DNA of 64,000 bases from Desulfitobacterium metallireducens DSM 15288 (GCF_000231405.2 NZ_CP007032.1:496001-560000); one strand, 5' to 3'; positions 53,440 to 63,068 are shown, numbered from the stretch's first letter. The notes: a model not told the origin generated them from the sequence alone. Program-made: numbers and translations.

Positions 53440-54960
53440 ATGGAGTCGATTCCCCAAAAACAAGGTGTCTCAGTTAAGGAAATATTGCACCTCCCGATTC
53501 TTAAGGATGCAAAAGTCGTGAGCGGGCTGGAAGGTTTAGACCGGATTGTCCGCTCCATTGATAATATGGAAGTACCGGAAATTAAACCATGGCTTAGAGA
53601 AGGAGAAATTCTTCTCACGACAACCTCTTTTAGCCATAATGAACCGAATCTTTTAACAAAGTTAGTTGAGGATTTGGCTCAAGCCGGAGCTGCTGCTCTT
53701 GTGTTCAAACCGGGGCAATTTATTCAGCAGATTCCCGATGAAATGATAGATCTTAGCAATCGTTATCAATTACCGTTAATTTCCGTTCCTGTGGAGACTT
53801 CATTCATTGATATTACGCAGTCGGTGATGGAGTTGGTCCTTAATTGGCAAAGGGTACTTTTAAGTCGAGCAGAAGAAATTGGGACCACGTTAACAAACAT
53901 GGTACTGGAAAATAAGGGTATCCAGGCTCTTGCCGACAATGTATCCGGTTTATTACATGTTCCAATTTCTATTTTAGACGGCGACGGCAATGTACTTGCC
54001 CAAGCGCCCAAGGAGATAATTCCGAATACAACAGGTTGTTTAGAATGGGACATCATGGTGAATAAGCAAGTTGCCGGTAAAGTTATTGTGAATAAGGAAT
54101 CCTTAGATGCGATGGAACAGGTTTGTGTTGATCAGGCTAGAATCGTATTTTCGTTAGAGCTAATGCGAATGAAGACTGCTGAACAGACAGAAGCAAGGTT
54201 GAGAGGGAACTTTATTGATGAACTTCTTTCAGAGTTACCTCCTTCGGAACTCGAGGTTCGGAAAAAGGGGTGTCAGCTGGATATTGATCCAGATAAACTC
54301 TGGGAAATTGGAATTGTTGAAGGCATTAATTCCGATTTAGATGGGTCAATTCTTTCTGAATTAAAGGCTTTAGTGATGAGTGAAGGGCAACGGATGAAAC
54401 TGAAACCCCAAATGGAAAGAAGAGGAACCCAAATTCTCTTTTTATTGCCTTCAATGAAAGATGAAGACACCCCTTGGTTAGATATCCTTAAGTTATGGAT
54501 TGATCAGTCTTTGGGGGATGCAAAAACGCGAATTCATATCGGAATGGGGACTCAATGTTTCCTCTGGAACATTTATCAAAGTTATCTTGAGGCGAGAAAG
54601 GCCTTAGAAATTACGTCGAAGACGTACGCGCAATATGGCTTAGTTCCCTATGAAAAAATAGAAATATACGAAATATTAGCAGATTCCGTGAAGAATAAGG
54701 AGCTTTCCGATTTATTTCAAAAAAAACTAGGAAAACTCCTCCGCTATGATCAAGAAACAGGGAGTGAGCTTTTAAAAACCCTATATAGGTATCTTGAATT
54801 AGGAAAGAATATGCAGGAGACGGCCAAGCAACTTTATATTCACCGAAACTCGGTAAAATATCGACTGGAGCGAATCGCAGAAATTGCTGAACTTGATCTC
54901 AGTTCAGCGCATCAGAGCTTTATCTATCATCTCTTAATAACTTGGTATTTACTCAAGTAA
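53440..54960 (+). CDS. PucR-family transcriptional regulator
   Basis: About 506 residues. An N-terminal PucR domain (about 10-125; VSGLEGLDRIVRSIDNMEVP, then GEILLTTTSF), a GAF-like middle (about 150-250), a GGDEF-like region, and a C-terminal helix-turn-helix of the PucR/CdaR type in MQETAKQLYIHRNSVKYRLE (about 465-484). Such proteins activate purine or amino-acid catabolic and nitrogen genes. AAAGGAGGTG precedes ATG 53440. Its place between PII/Amt genes and an ABC exporter makes it a candidate for the GTATAC element. Confidence 0.9.
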   Translation: MESIPQKQGVSVKEILHLPILKDAKVVSGLEGLDRIVRSIDNMEVPEIKPWLREGEILLTTTSFSHNEPNLLTKLVEDLAQAGAAALVFKPGQFIQQIPDEMIDLSNRYQLPLISVPVETSFIDITQSVMELVLNWQRVLLSRAEEIGTTLTNMVLENKGIQALADNVSGLLHVPISILDGDGNVLAQAPKEIIPNTTGCLEWDIMVNKQVAGKVIVNKESLDAMEQVCVDQARIVFSLELMRMKTAEQTEARLRGNFIDELLSELPPSELEVRKKGCQLDIDPDKLWEIGIVEGINSDLDGSILSELKALVMSEGQRMKLKPQMERRGTQILFLLPSMKDEDTPWLDILKLWIDQSLGDAKTRIHIGMGTQCFLWNIYQSYLEARKALEITSKTYAQYGLVPYEKIEIYEILADSVKNKELSDLFQKKLGKLLRYDQETGSELLKTLYRYLELGKNMQETAKQLYIHRNSVKYRLERIAEIAELDLSSAHQSFIYHLLITWYLLK

Positions 54961-54992
54961 TTTGTAAATCAAATAAGAATAAAGGGAAAATT

Positions 54993-55112
54993 GTATACAG
55001 AAGAAAATTACAATTCGTGGTTTACCACGATATATATTAGGCACAAATCTTAAGGATTTGAGTGAAGTAGTGATAAAGAGAGCCATTTCAAAATGAAGGG
55101 CTCTTTTTCTTA
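54993..55112 (+). promoter_or_regulatory. GTATAC-containing leader with terminator, NAG-rich
   Basis: GTATACAGAAGAAAA (54993) is a weaker element copy with TATATT 40 bases on. The leader has a CAAATC-TTAAG-GATTTG hairpin (about 55043-55059), then AGTGATAAAGAGAGCC, and a terminator (AGAGCC/GGGCTCT, T-tract, 55079-55112). Hairpin and AG-rich linker match the second amt1 leader. Confidence 0.55.
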
Positions 55113-55242
55113 TTATTTAGGGAATTTCAATTCTTGTATCAGATCAGCATCTTGAGCATAAGGTGAATAAAAGTAATCAGAAGTTTTGTTATTACTCAAA
55201 GGTTTTTGGTAAAAAGTAAGGTAAGGGCTAGAAAGGAGAGAA

Positions 55243-55323
55243 ATGAGAATGTGGATTTGGATCATATTTGGTGTGCTTTCGGTCATCATATGGAATTTTA
55301 CTCCTTCGTGGTCAAAGCATTGA
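55243..55323 (+). CDS. 26-residue single-span peptide
   Basis: Start ATG 55243 with AAAGGAGAG at ideal spacing; the peptide MRMWIWIIFGVLSVIIWNFT ends in PSWSKH. It is one hydrophobic helix with a basic end. A terminator follows at 55347-55393. It is the only gene between two terminators in the 520-base stretch after pucR. The function is unknown; small membrane regulators of transporters look like this. Confidence 0.5.
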   Translation: MRMWIWIIFGVLSVIIWNFTPSWSKH

Positions 55324-55346
55324 AGAGTTTAGTAAGAATGAAGAGT

Positions 55347-55393
55347 AAAGCCGTGTACTAATTCTTATAAGGGGGTTGTACACGGCTTTATAT
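55347..55393 (+). terminator. Terminator after the 26-residue peptide
   Basis: AAAGCCGTGTAC pairs perfectly with GTACACGGCTTT, 19-base loop, then ATATT. Confidence 0.7.
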
Positions 55394-55479
55394 TGCTTCT
55401 ATTTATGGGCTCATTGCATTATAATGGCTTTGTAAGAGAGATATATAAGTAGTGGTAATCTGTATGAATGAGGAACATC

Positions 55480-56214
55480 ATGAAAGAAGAAAATTGCATC
55501 GTCCTAAAAGATGTCAATAAAGATTTTGGGAAAAAGCATATCTTAAAGGATATCAATCTTCAAATTCCCTCTGGGCATATCTATGGCCTATTGGGTCCTT
55601 CAGGCTGTGGAAAAACAACAATGGTTAAAATTATGGCTGGAATTCTTGAACCCACTTCGGGTGAGGCCTATGTCTTAGGGGAACGCATGCCTAAACTTAA
55701 TTTAATGAAAAAGATTGGATACATGGCTCAGGGTGATGCGCTTTATACAGCATTGACGGCTGCAGAAAATCTGCAGTTTTTTGGTGCGATGTATGGAATG
55801 TCAAAAGCACAGATTAAGAAAAGATCAGCAGAAGTCATGGAACTCGTCAATCTTTTGGATCATTTAAATAAGCCTGTACAATCGTATTCAGGTGGAATGA
55901 AACGGCGACTTTCGTTAGCCATTGCAATCCTGCATAATCCACCCATTCTTATCTTGGATGAACCTACTGTCGGTATCGATCCTGTACTCAGAAAAAGCAT
56001 CTGGCAGGAGCTTAACAAACTCGCTGATCAAGGAGTTACAATTCTCGTAACAACCCATGTGATGGATGAGGCGGATAAATGCCACAACTTGGCTATGATG
56101 CGTGAGGGGCGCTTGATTGCGAAGGGCACCTCAGTGGAATTACAGGAGAAGATTGGTGTTCATAGCCTTGAAGAAGCGTTTATTTATTATGGAGGAAATC
56201 AATATGAAGGTTAG
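55480..56214 (+). CDS. ABC-2 type exporter ATPase
   Basis: About 244 residues. Walker A GPSGCGKT (about 37), signature YSGGMKRR (about 139), Walker B LILDEPTVGIDP and switch VTTHVMDEADKC, the drug/lipid-exporter group (YbhF/DrrA type). ATG 55480 is chosen over 55468 because GAGGAA lies just upstream. It overlaps the permease start by 11 bases. With the next two genes it forms an ATPase-permease-adaptor exporter. Confidence 0.9.
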   Translation: MKEENCIVLKDVNKDFGKKHILKDINLQIPSGHIYGLLGPSGCGKTTMVKIMAGILEPTSGEAYVLGERMPKLNLMKKIGYMAQGDALYTALTAAENLQFFGAMYGMSKAQIKKRSAEVMELVNLLDHLNKPVQSYSGGMKRRLSLAIAILHNPPILILDEPTVGIDPVLRKSIWQELNKLADQGVTILVTTHVMDEADKCHNLAMMREGRLIAKGTSVELQEKIGVHSLEEAFIYYGGNQYEG

Positions 56215-57232
56215 AGCTTTGGCTTTGCGGATTTTAAACCAACTGCGTCATGATAAACGGACTCTAGCCCTAATGTTGATTGCCCCCATCTTTTTGATTA
56301 CCTTGGTTTATTTTATTTTAGGAGATGCGTCGACTACAGTTAAAGTAGCGGTGATCAATGCTCCTGAAAATTATATACAAAGTCTTGAGAAGAATAACGT
56401 TATCGTTACACGGGCTAGCGAAAGTGAAGCACGAGCAGCTTTAGAGCAGAGAAAAGTTGTGGCAACGCTTGAGATGCTCAACGGGAAATCTACAATTGAA
56501 GTCGATGGCAGTAATCCGACGAAAGCAAAATTAGCTTTAGCAGCTTTTGAAGGAGCTAAGGCGAGTACTAATGCTAATATGACGACGATACATCCTGATT
56601 TGCGCTCTGAGGTAAACTACATCTATGGGACTGACGATTTATCCACCTTTGATAATTTTGGCGCGACACTTATCGGCTTTATTATTTTTTTCTTTGTTTT
56701 TTTGGTCGCCGGTATTTCTTTTCTACAGGAAAGAACCTCAGGGACTTTGGAAAAACTCCTGTCAATGCCCCTTCGTCGCTGGGAAATTGTCACGGGCTAT
56801 GTTCTTGGTTTTGGCCTGTTTACGGTTTTACAGTCTTTAATCTTTTCATGGTATTGTGTTTATATCCTAGACATCATGATGATCGGCTCGTTCCCTTTAG
56901 TCATTCTGATCACTTTGCTGGCAGCGGTTGTTGCCCTGACCTTAGGTATTCTAGCCTCCACTGCAGCGAGCAATGAATTTCAAATGATGCAGTTCATCCC
57001 GATCGTGATTGTTCCGCAGCTCTTTTTTTCTGGACTGTTTGATCTGCCGTCTTCAATTCAGGCTTTAGGACGAGTGATGCCCCTCTATTATATTGCTGAT
57101 GCTCTGACTCAAGTGATGCTTAGGGGAAGCGCTTTTTCCGCAATTGCCAGTGATCTGGCTGTATTGCTCGGATTTTCTGTTCTGTTTATGCTGCTGAATA
57201 CGCAGATGCTTAAGAAATACCGCCGCATTTAA
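56204..57232 (+). CDS. ABC-2 type exporter permease
   Basis: About 342 residues. One N-terminal span (LALMLIAPIFLITLVYFIL, about 21-39), a large outside domain (about 40-165), then five spans, as in ABC-2 permeases of the YbhS/R and YhaP type. LQERTSGTLEKLLSMPLRRW is the conserved coupling stretch (about 183-202). ATG 56204 follows GGAGG. The substrate is unknown. Confidence 0.88.
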   Translation: MKVRALALRILNQLRHDKRTLALMLIAPIFLITLVYFILGDASTTVKVAVINAPENYIQSLEKNNVIVTRASESEARAALEQRKVVATLEMLNGKSTIEVDGSNPTKAKLALAAFEGAKASTNANMTTIHPDLRSEVNYIYGTDDLSTFDNFGATLIGFIIFFFVFLVAGISFLQERTSGTLEKLLSMPLRRWEIVTGYVLGFGLFTVLQSLIFSWYCVYILDIMMIGSFPLVILITLLAAVVALTLGILASTAASNEFQMMQFIPIVIVPQLFFSGLFDLPSSIQALGRVMPLYYIADALTQVMLRGSAFSAIASDLAVLLGFSVLFMLLNTQMLKKYRRI

Positions 57233-57250
57233 GTTTGGGGGGAATTATTG

Positions 57251-58249
57251 ATGAAACATGTTCTGAAAATCAGCGGTCTGCTTGTTCTTATTTTATCGCT
57301 TGCGGGGTGTTCTCCTTTTCAGCAAAGCTCTTCGATCGTGCTCAAGGGTGAGGTGGAAACACAGATTATTGCCCACTACAGCGAGGTCTCTGGGAAGATT
57401 GTCAAATTACCGATCGAGCTAGGAAAGCTTGTCAAAGCTGGCGATGTCATTGCTGAAATAGACGATAGCAATGAACAATATGCTTTAGAACAGCTGAAAG
57501 CCGGACTTGCCAAAAAACAAGCCGCCTTAGCCGATTTGAAATCAGCAACTGATCCGGCAGAAATCAAGCAAGGAGAAAACAATGTAACCCTTGCCCAAAA
57601 AGCAATTGATCGCGCGCAACTTGCCTCCGATCGTGCGCAAAAAGATTATGATACTGCACAGACTTTGTTGAGCAAGGAGGCTATCGCGCAAGCTTCTCTC
57701 GATGATGCTAAATATAAAGCAGACCTTGCTCAGCTTGACCTCGCAACGGCTCAAACCCAGTTAGATAATGCGAGTCAAAAATTAGTTTTACTAAATAAGG
57801 GAGCAGATCAAGAGAAAATTGCCTCAGCCCAAGCCGATATTGACCTCACGCAAAGTCAAATCCGTCAAGAAGAGGAAAGGTTAACAAAATTTAAGATTAA
57901 AGCTCTGGGGGATGGCACAATTATCAGTTCGAATTTTGGATTAGGGGCAATAGTGTCTCCTGGGTCTAATCTGGCAGATATCGCGGTTAAAACGGAGAAA
58001 TATCTAGTCGCCTATCTTCCAGAGGAGTATTTACCTAAAGTTGACTATGGTCAAGAACTCGTCGTTAGGAATGGAAAAGAGGAATACAAGGGAACGGTCA
58101 GCTTTATTGATTTAGAAGCACAGTATACGCCTAAGGACATGCAAACCTCGGCAAATAAAAATAAGGATAGTGTAAAGATCAAAGTACGGCTGGCTGAGGA
58201 TTCTCCGTTAAAAGTCGGGGAAAGCGCAGAGCTGCTTATCGATAAATAA
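57251..58249 (+). CDS. HlyD-family adaptor lipoprotein
   Basis: About 332 residues. Lipoprotein signal with SLAGC (about Cys20), a split lipoyl/barrel-sandwich domain (GKIVKLPIELGKLVKAGDVI and the late DGTIISSNFGLGAIVSPGS) around a long coiled coil (about 85-205, rich in Ala, Gln, Lys, with AQKAIDRAQLASDRAQKDY). It is the membrane fusion part of the exporter encoded before it. ATG 57251, with TGGGGGGAA upstream. Confidence 0.88.
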   Translation: MKHVLKISGLLVLILSLAGCSPFQQSSSIVLKGEVETQIIAHYSEVSGKIVKLPIELGKLVKAGDVIAEIDDSNEQYALEQLKAGLAKKQAALADLKSATDPAEIKQGENNVTLAQKAIDRAQLASDRAQKDYDTAQTLLSKEAIAQASLDDAKYKADLAQLDLATAQTQLDNASQKLVLLNKGADQEKIASAQADIDLTQSQIRQEEERLTKFKIKALGDGTIISSNFGLGAIVSPGSNLADIAVKTEKYLVAYLPEEYLPKVDYGQELVVRNGKEEYKGTVSFIDLEAQYTPKDMQTSANKNKDSVKIKVRLAEDSPLKVGESAELLIDK

Positions 58250-58283
58250 AGAGGTTGAAAGCGAAGAGTAAGGAATAAGGAGT

Positions 58284-58583
58284 TCAAGTTAATTTTAGCA
58301 GAAGCAAAATTTGAAATATCGATAATATAGGTGGGTAAAAAGCATAAACTACTGAAACTATTAATAGTACCACTGCTGAAAATATAAATCCCAATCCTAT
58401 TATCTTTATATAATTTAAATAATATTTATTTGTTGGTTTTATATATTTAGGTACATAAAAGCATTTCCATTTAGCCCAATAAAACTCCGCTCCTATTATA
58501 TTAGGTTTATATATCGAAAGTATGCCTAAAATGGCAAAAAGCATTGCTACAATCATCAACGCTAAAAGTGTACTTACTTTCAA
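58284..58583 (-). CDS. Two-span membrane protein of unknown function
   Basis: 99 residues, not recognised. Spans at about 5-25 and 60-90 flank a Lys/Tyr/Trp-rich middle (AEFYWAKWKCFYVPKYIKPT). The start is TTG 58583 with AGGAGGAG eight bases upstream. It stands opposite to its neighbours, and its AT-rich base use differs from the exporter operon, which hints at transfer. Confidence 0.6.
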   Translation of the reverse strand: MKVSTLLALMIVAMLFAILGILSIYKPNIIGAEFYWAKWKCFYVPKYIKPTNKYYLNYIKIIGLGFIFSAVVLLIVSVVYAFYPPILSIFQILLLLKLT

Positions 58584-58809
58584 ATTTTACTCCTCCTAAC
58601 AATTTATAATTGATTATTTTTCTTCATGTTATCTAACACATAAAGTTTAATTCACCCTTTCTAAGCCGTTTTCCTGTGCACAGGCATCATACTTTTAGTA
58701 ATATTTAGACTAGTGAAAGAATATGTTAGTGCTATGCCTTGAACTAATGATTGGTGCTACTTATAATATAATTAAAGTATAGGATTAAAAAATCTTAGGA
58801 GGTATTCAT

Positions 58810-59763
58810 ATGAAAGGTTGGTTATTTACCCAAACTGGAGTTCCTCTGAAGTTGATTGAAAAAGAAGATCCTCATGCAACTCCCAATCACGTTGTTATTG
58901 ACGTCAAGGCCACTGGTCTTTGCCACTCGGACGTTGCCGCACTGGAAGATCCGGGCTGGATGCCCTTGTTTCCAAATGGACCGGTTATCATGGGGCATGA
59001 GTGTGCCGGTATCGTCACTGAAGTCGGGGAAGGTGTAGTGGATTTAAAAATTGGAGACCGTGTAGGTGTTAATCCTCTCGATCATGAAACACGCGAAGCG
59101 ACTGGATATAACTACGATGGAGGGTATGCCAACAAAGTGCGAGTCCCAGCCAAACAGTGTGTAAAGATTCCGGATGGTGTATCCTTTGTAGAAGGTGCAG
59201 CATCAACGGATGCTGGACTCACCGCCTATCATGCGCTTTTTGCTATTGGCGAAGCTAAATCGGGTACGAAGGTTGGTATTATCGGAATCGGGGGGTTGGG
59301 TCAGTTTGCTGCGCAGATGGCGATGATCAAGGGCTGTGAAGTGTATGCAACAGATGTATCACCTGCCGCACGCAAACTCGCAGAAGAACTAGGCTGTAAA
59401 AAGGTTTATGAGCAAGTTCTCGATCTGAAAGAAGCTGAATGTGAGTTGATTGTCGATTATGCCGGCTTTGGGCAAACCACGGCAGATGCTCTCGACGCTG
59501 TGAAACCGGGTGGAACGGTTGTTATTGTCGGTATGGGTATCCTGCAATCCACGATTAACACCTATTTAATGATTACAAAGCAACTGAAGCTCCTTGGAAG
59601 CAATGGAGGAACGGTTGAGGATCTCAAGGGTGTATATGATTGTTTCTCTACAGGGAAAATGAGTCCACAGCTGACAACGATACCCTTTGAAGAAATAGAT
59701 AAGGGCTTGGAAAAGCTTAAGAATCACGAAGTCAAGGGTCGACTGGTTGCTGTCTTTGAGTGA
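58810..59763 (+). CDS. Zinc-type alcohol dehydrogenase (MDR family)
   Basis: 317 residues. Catalytic zinc region ATGLCHSDVAAL (Cys about 37) and IMGHECAGIVTEVG (GHE about 60-62), then a Rossmann domain with VGIIGIGGLGQFAAQMA (about 152) binding NAD(P). The four structural-zinc Cys of classical ADHs are missing and the chain is short, as in some MDR reductases. It interconverts an alcohol and aldehyde/ketone; substrate unknown. AGGAGG precedes ATG 58810. Confidence 0.88.
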   Translation: MKGWLFTQTGVPLKLIEKEDPHATPNHVVIDVKATGLCHSDVAALEDPGWMPLFPNGPVIMGHECAGIVTEVGEGVVDLKIGDRVGVNPLDHETREATGYNYDGGYANKVRVPAKQCVKIPDGVSFVEGAASTDAGLTAYHALFAIGEAKSGTKVGIIGIGGLGQFAAQMAMIKGCEVYATDVSPAARKLAEELGCKKVYEQVLDLKEAECELIVDYAGFGQTTADALDAVKPGGTVVIVGMGILQSTINTYLMITKQLKLLGSNGGTVEDLKGVYDCFSTGKMSPQLTTIPFEEIDKGLEKLKNHEVKGRLVAVFE

Positions 59764-59810
59764 GCCGGTTGCAGTATGATAGCGAAGGCTTTTAGCTGAA
59801 GTTATATAGA

Positions 59811-59859
59811 AGGGGCTGTTGCATCAAATAAACTGAAAGTTCATTTGTGCAGCAGCCCT
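59811..59859. repeat. GGGGCTGTTGCA element with inverted ends; possible terminator
   Basis: AGGGGCTGTTGCAT at 59811-59824 and TGTGCAGCAGCCCT at 59846-59859 are imperfect inverted repeats. The left half recurs at 13853-13876. It could be an IS remnant or a tiny MITE now used as terminator between convergent genes. Confidence 0.5.
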
Positions 59860-59942
59860 GTTTCTATTGTTGCTTCCCTTTTTAATTTGCGGCGTAAAAA
59901 TGAGCGGAATTATCTCAAGTCGAAATGACCCAATCCTCCTAC

Positions 59943-60908
59943 CTAAGGAATGAGAGTTTTATACATCTCAAGCGGAATTGAGGTTTCCCAATGCCCTGTG
60001 ATTTTCGCTATGCTAACACTAATAAACCAAACTGCGATAAGGGTTACCCCTAAGGCGAAGGGAGACGGGAATCGATGGAGCTTACGGGGTAATTTAAAGC
60101 TCAAAGTCCCTTTAACTGGGCAAACTTCAACACAGCTTAAACACCCTGTACACTCTGGTGAAGAAACACGTAGAGCTTCATCGACTTTGAGCTGATTAGG
60201 ACAGGCTTTTCGGCATTGACCGCAGCTGATACAGCTGCTACTGTCACGTGTTATCTTCCAAGGACTGATTACGCTGAATAGGCCTAAGAGTGCTCCATAA
60301 GGACAGAGATAGCGGCACCAAAATTGCTTAATCAAGAGGGACAACACCACCAAGACAGCGATTACGGTCATGCCAACTGCAGTGATATTTTGAAAGAACG
60401 TAAGCATCTTGACGTCAGCGATCATGTTATAGGGCGTTTGAAGAAAGGAATACGCTTCCATCGGGCTCATTCCGAAAAATATGAAGACAACAAAGAAGGT
60501 TAAAAGGATATATTTTACCGAGCGGAAAGGATAGTCAAGCCACTTGGGTAAGGTGTAGTTCGTTTTAAACATTTTTTGCCCAAGAAGTGATAGCCCTTCG
60601 GATAAGGTACCTATAGGACAAATCCAAGAACAGAATGCTCTTTTTAGAAAAAGTGAAATAAAGATTGCTGTTAAAAAAATCACGAGTGCTGCAGGATGAA
60701 TGGTGTCAAAAATCCCTAACCCTAACCATGCCCTTAATGAGACAAGAGCACTGATTGGTAGAAACGCTTCGACTCCGGGTGGACGGTTTACAGCGAGTGC
60801 AGAGTCAGCGGAGGTTATATAATTCACAAACATAAAGAATTTAATTCCGATAAGGAGTACTACGAGAGCAAATGCGATTTGAACCTTAATCCTAACCTTC
60901 TTTCTCAT
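59943..60908 (-). CDS. NapH-like membrane 4Fe-4S ferredoxin
   Basis: About 321 residues. Four to five spans, two CxxxCP loops (CSWICPIGTLSEG and CRYLCPYGALLG) and a C-terminal double 4Fe-4S ferredoxin (CISCGQCRKACPNQ; CTGCLSCVEVCP). This is the NapH/NosR-C/CcoG-like type that passes electrons from quinol or across the membrane. Third ATG 60908 is used, 9 bases after GAGGAGG. It lies 190 bases from an ApbE and ferric-reductase-like pair on the same strand, a common make-up of extracytoplasmic flavin electron-transfer systems. Confidence 0.88.
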   Translation of the reverse strand: MRKKVRIKVQIAFALVVLLIGIKFFMFVNYITSADSALAVNRPPGVEAFLPISALVSLRAWLGLGIFDTIHPAALVIFLTAIFISLFLKRAFCSWICPIGTLSEGLSLLGQKMFKTNYTLPKWLDYPFRSVKYILLTFFVVFIFFGMSPMEAYSFLQTPYNMIADVKMLTFFQNITAVGMTVIAVLVVLSLLIKQFWCRYLCPYGALLGLFSVISPWKITRDSSSCISCGQCRKACPNQLKVDEALRVSSPECTGCLSCVEVCPVKGTLSFKLPRKLHRFPSPFALGVTLIAVWFISVSIAKITGHWETSIPLEMYKTLIP

Positions 60909-61097
60909 TTTCATCATCCTCCTCTTCAAAAAACACTTTAGGCGGGTTGAATACTCTCTAATTATAGACTTCTTGACGAGGTATATCTAGGATTTATTTT
61001 ACAAAAAATGGTTATGTAAAAATGCTGAGCCCCTTTTATTAGGGCTCAGCATTTGAACTTCTGGAGCATGGTATGAGGCAATATTATATGTTTGGCC

Positions 61098-61667
61098 TTA
61101 TTTTGCGCCTTGTGTTAAATAGGGATCTTTCTCTGAGGATCCAATTATGAAGCGAATGAAGCCGAGAAACACGACGGCCACCATCGAAATGAGATACATC
61201 ATCCGAATTTCGGGGACGGATGTATCAGTCCCAAGAACAAAGCCATGGATAAATGTCATGAAAAATGTGGGATAGGAAAAGATATGAAGGGTATGCCATA
61301 CTTTGTTCGGGATTTTATGACGAAAATCAGAGGTAAAGACGAGAAGAAGAAGACCATAGGCCGAAAGGGTGCCTAGACCATTTAAAAACGGAGAGTGCTG
61401 AGCCGTAAAGGGAATTAAAATCTCACTCCAGGAAAACGGCATATACGGGTCGATAATGGTGATGACTCCATGTAGGAGTCCTATAACCATTCCGTAATGG
61501 GTCATTGATCTGTGAAATTTGATAAGTTTTCCCTTGATCGCGGGCTTGAGTCCAGGCATGCTTGATAAGATACCCGTACAGATACCTATCGCAATTAGGA
61601 TATAGGCTCCAATCCCTGAAAATCGGATCATTTGCCACAGAGGTAAGTTAAGAATAAAATCGATCAT
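61098..61667 (-). CDS. Ferric-reductase-like six-span haem protein
   Basis: 189 residues, five to six spans. His residues spaced inside helices (KFHRSMTHYGMVIGLLHGV and KVWHTLHIFSYPTFFMTFIH) fit b-haem ligation in ferric-reductase-like transmembrane domains (MsrQ/YedZ type). No flavin or NAD domain is attached. It follows apbE by 21 bases in the same operon, so it may exchange electrons with a flavinylated partner not seen here. Confidence 0.8.
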   Translation of the reverse strand: MIDFILNLPLWQMIRFSGIGAYILIAIGICTGILSSMPGLKPAIKGKLIKFHRSMTHYGMVIGLLHGVITIIDPYMPFSWSEILIPFTAQHSPFLNGLGTLSAYGLLLLVFTSDFRHKIPNKVWHTLHIFSYPTFFMTFIHGFVLGTDTSVPEIRMMYLISMVAVVFLGFIRFIIGSSEKDPYLTQGAK

Positions 61668-61688
61668 TAGTTTATTTTCACCTCAGGA

Positions 61689-62726
61689 TTATTTATAGAG
61701 AACGTGTTGAAAAGAAAGATCTTTCCATACTTTTCCTAAAGAGGACTTATCCCCATAAAAATAGGTTTCTTTTTGCGTTGTAAACATAACAGCTTCATAG
61801 CCGCTTGATTTTTGGGACAAGAGTTTAAGACCCTTTTCAAGCCCAAGGATACAGATTGCTTTTGTCCAAATTTCGCACTCAATCACATCAGGGCCAGTGA
61901 CTGTACACTGGACAACCTCACTTTGACTGGGCTGCATCGTATGGGGATCAATTAAATGATGCATCTGACCCTTAGGGCTAGACCACTGCCTTCCAAGTAT
62001 ACTCGAGGTTGCCACTGAGCCGTTATTAAGGGCGAGAAGTCCAATATCCTGACTGGGTTGCCACGGATTTTCGATTCCGATTAACCAGGGCTCTCCGCTA
62101 TCAGAGGAACTCCCCCAGACGGTGAGATCCCCCCCAGCGTTAACGAAACCTCTTTCAATTTTTAGCAGGTGTTGGTATTCATGAACTAAGCGCTTGACTG
62201 CCCAACTCTTAACAATTCCGCCTAAATCGATCTCAGCTCCTACAGGGAGTTGGATTGTCCTCGTTTCAGAATCCAGAATTAAGGATAAGGAGAACATTTC
62301 AGAGCTCAATTCATCCGTAAATTTACCGTAAGTTTGTTTCCTGGAGTTAATGGAGGAATCGAGAAACTGATCTTTAAGTTTCTCGAAGGAATCGTTATAG
62401 CCTGCCTTCTTTAAGGCGAATAGAATGAGCGGGTTAAAGACTCCTTCGGTAATTTTAGAATAGTTTTGGGCTAATTGCAGAACTTCAAGCATCAGGGGTG
62501 AAATCAATGTGGGTTTTCCGGCAGAGCTGTTTAATTGAGTCAGTTCGCTATCCTCTCGGAAACGGCTAAATTGCTTTTCCACGGTTTGGAACCAAATCCG
62601 GGCGAGTTGTGCTAGACCCGGAAATTCTTCGCGTTTGGACCATAGCATAAAATCGATATCGGTATTCATGGCTCGCAGTATGTCGGATTGAAGGGCTGCA
62701 GAATTGCAGTTTACTTGATCAAGCAT
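61689..62726 (-). CDS. apbE: FAD:protein FMN transferase
   Basis: 345 residues. ApbE marks: GAEIDLGGIVKSWAVKRL (about 180), GFVNAGGDLTVWGSS (about 205), LNNGSVATSS and HHLIDPHTMQPSQSE (about 265). It transfers FMN from FAD to a Thr/Ser of exported flavoproteins. There is no clear lipobox or signal, so it may stay at the inner side or the start may be different. ATG 62726 overlaps the stop of the upstream gene (TGATG). The target motif was not seen in the neighbours. Confidence 0.9.
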   Translation of the reverse strand: MLDQVNCNSAALQSDILRAMNTDIDFMLWSKREEFPGLAQLARIWFQTVEKQFSRFREDSELTQLNSSAGKPTLISPLMLEVLQLAQNYSKITEGVFNPLILFALKKAGYNDSFEKLKDQFLDSSINSRKQTYGKFTDELSSEMFSLSLILDSETRTIQLPVGAEIDLGGIVKSWAVKRLVHEYQHLLKIERGFVNAGGDLTVWGSSSDSGEPWLIGIENPWQPSQDIGLLALNNGSVATSSILGRQWSSPKGQMHHLIDPHTMQPSQSEVVQCTVTGPDVIECEIWTKAICILGLEKGLKLLSQKSSGYEAVMFTTQKETYFYGDKSSLGKVWKDLSFQHVLYK

Positions 62727-63049
62727 CAGGATCGCCTACTTCGCGTATTAGGAACCCTACTTTGGGATTGATTAGGCGATCGCTTAGGTGATTGACTAAA
62801 CGAATTTCCGGAATTGGAATTGCTGCTATTAAATTGTGAATTAGAACTATTTGAACTCCCTTGATTTGTGCTGAATGGATCCTTAGCACTGGATTGCTTA
62901 GAAGTTTGGGATTGAGTTTGTGGGGAAGCAGAAGCGGCGAGCACGGCTTGATCAAAAGAACGGCTTGCTTTAATGTCATTGAAGCCAATAACGATTGCCA
63001 AAGCAACGACAAGGCCTAATCCCCATTGGGTTGATTTTGAATTTATCAC
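62726..63049 (-). CDS. Small anchored Ser/Asn/Gln-rich protein
   Basis: 107 residues. A single N-terminal membrane or signal segment (GLGLVVALAIVIGFNDI, about 10-26) and a disordered tail of about 75 residues rich in Ser, Asn, Gln and finally Arg. No FMN-attachment motif is visible. It lies between htrA and apbE with stop/start overlap to apbE, so it is probably part of the same operon. Function unknown. Confidence 0.6.
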   Translation of the reverse strand: MINSKSTQWGLGLVVALAIVIGFNDIKASRSFDQAVLAASASPQTQSQTSKQSSAKDPFSTNQGSSNSSNSQFNSSNSNSGNSFSQSPKRSPNQSQSRVPNTRSRRS

Positions 63050-63068
63050 GGGTACCTCCAGTTTTGAA

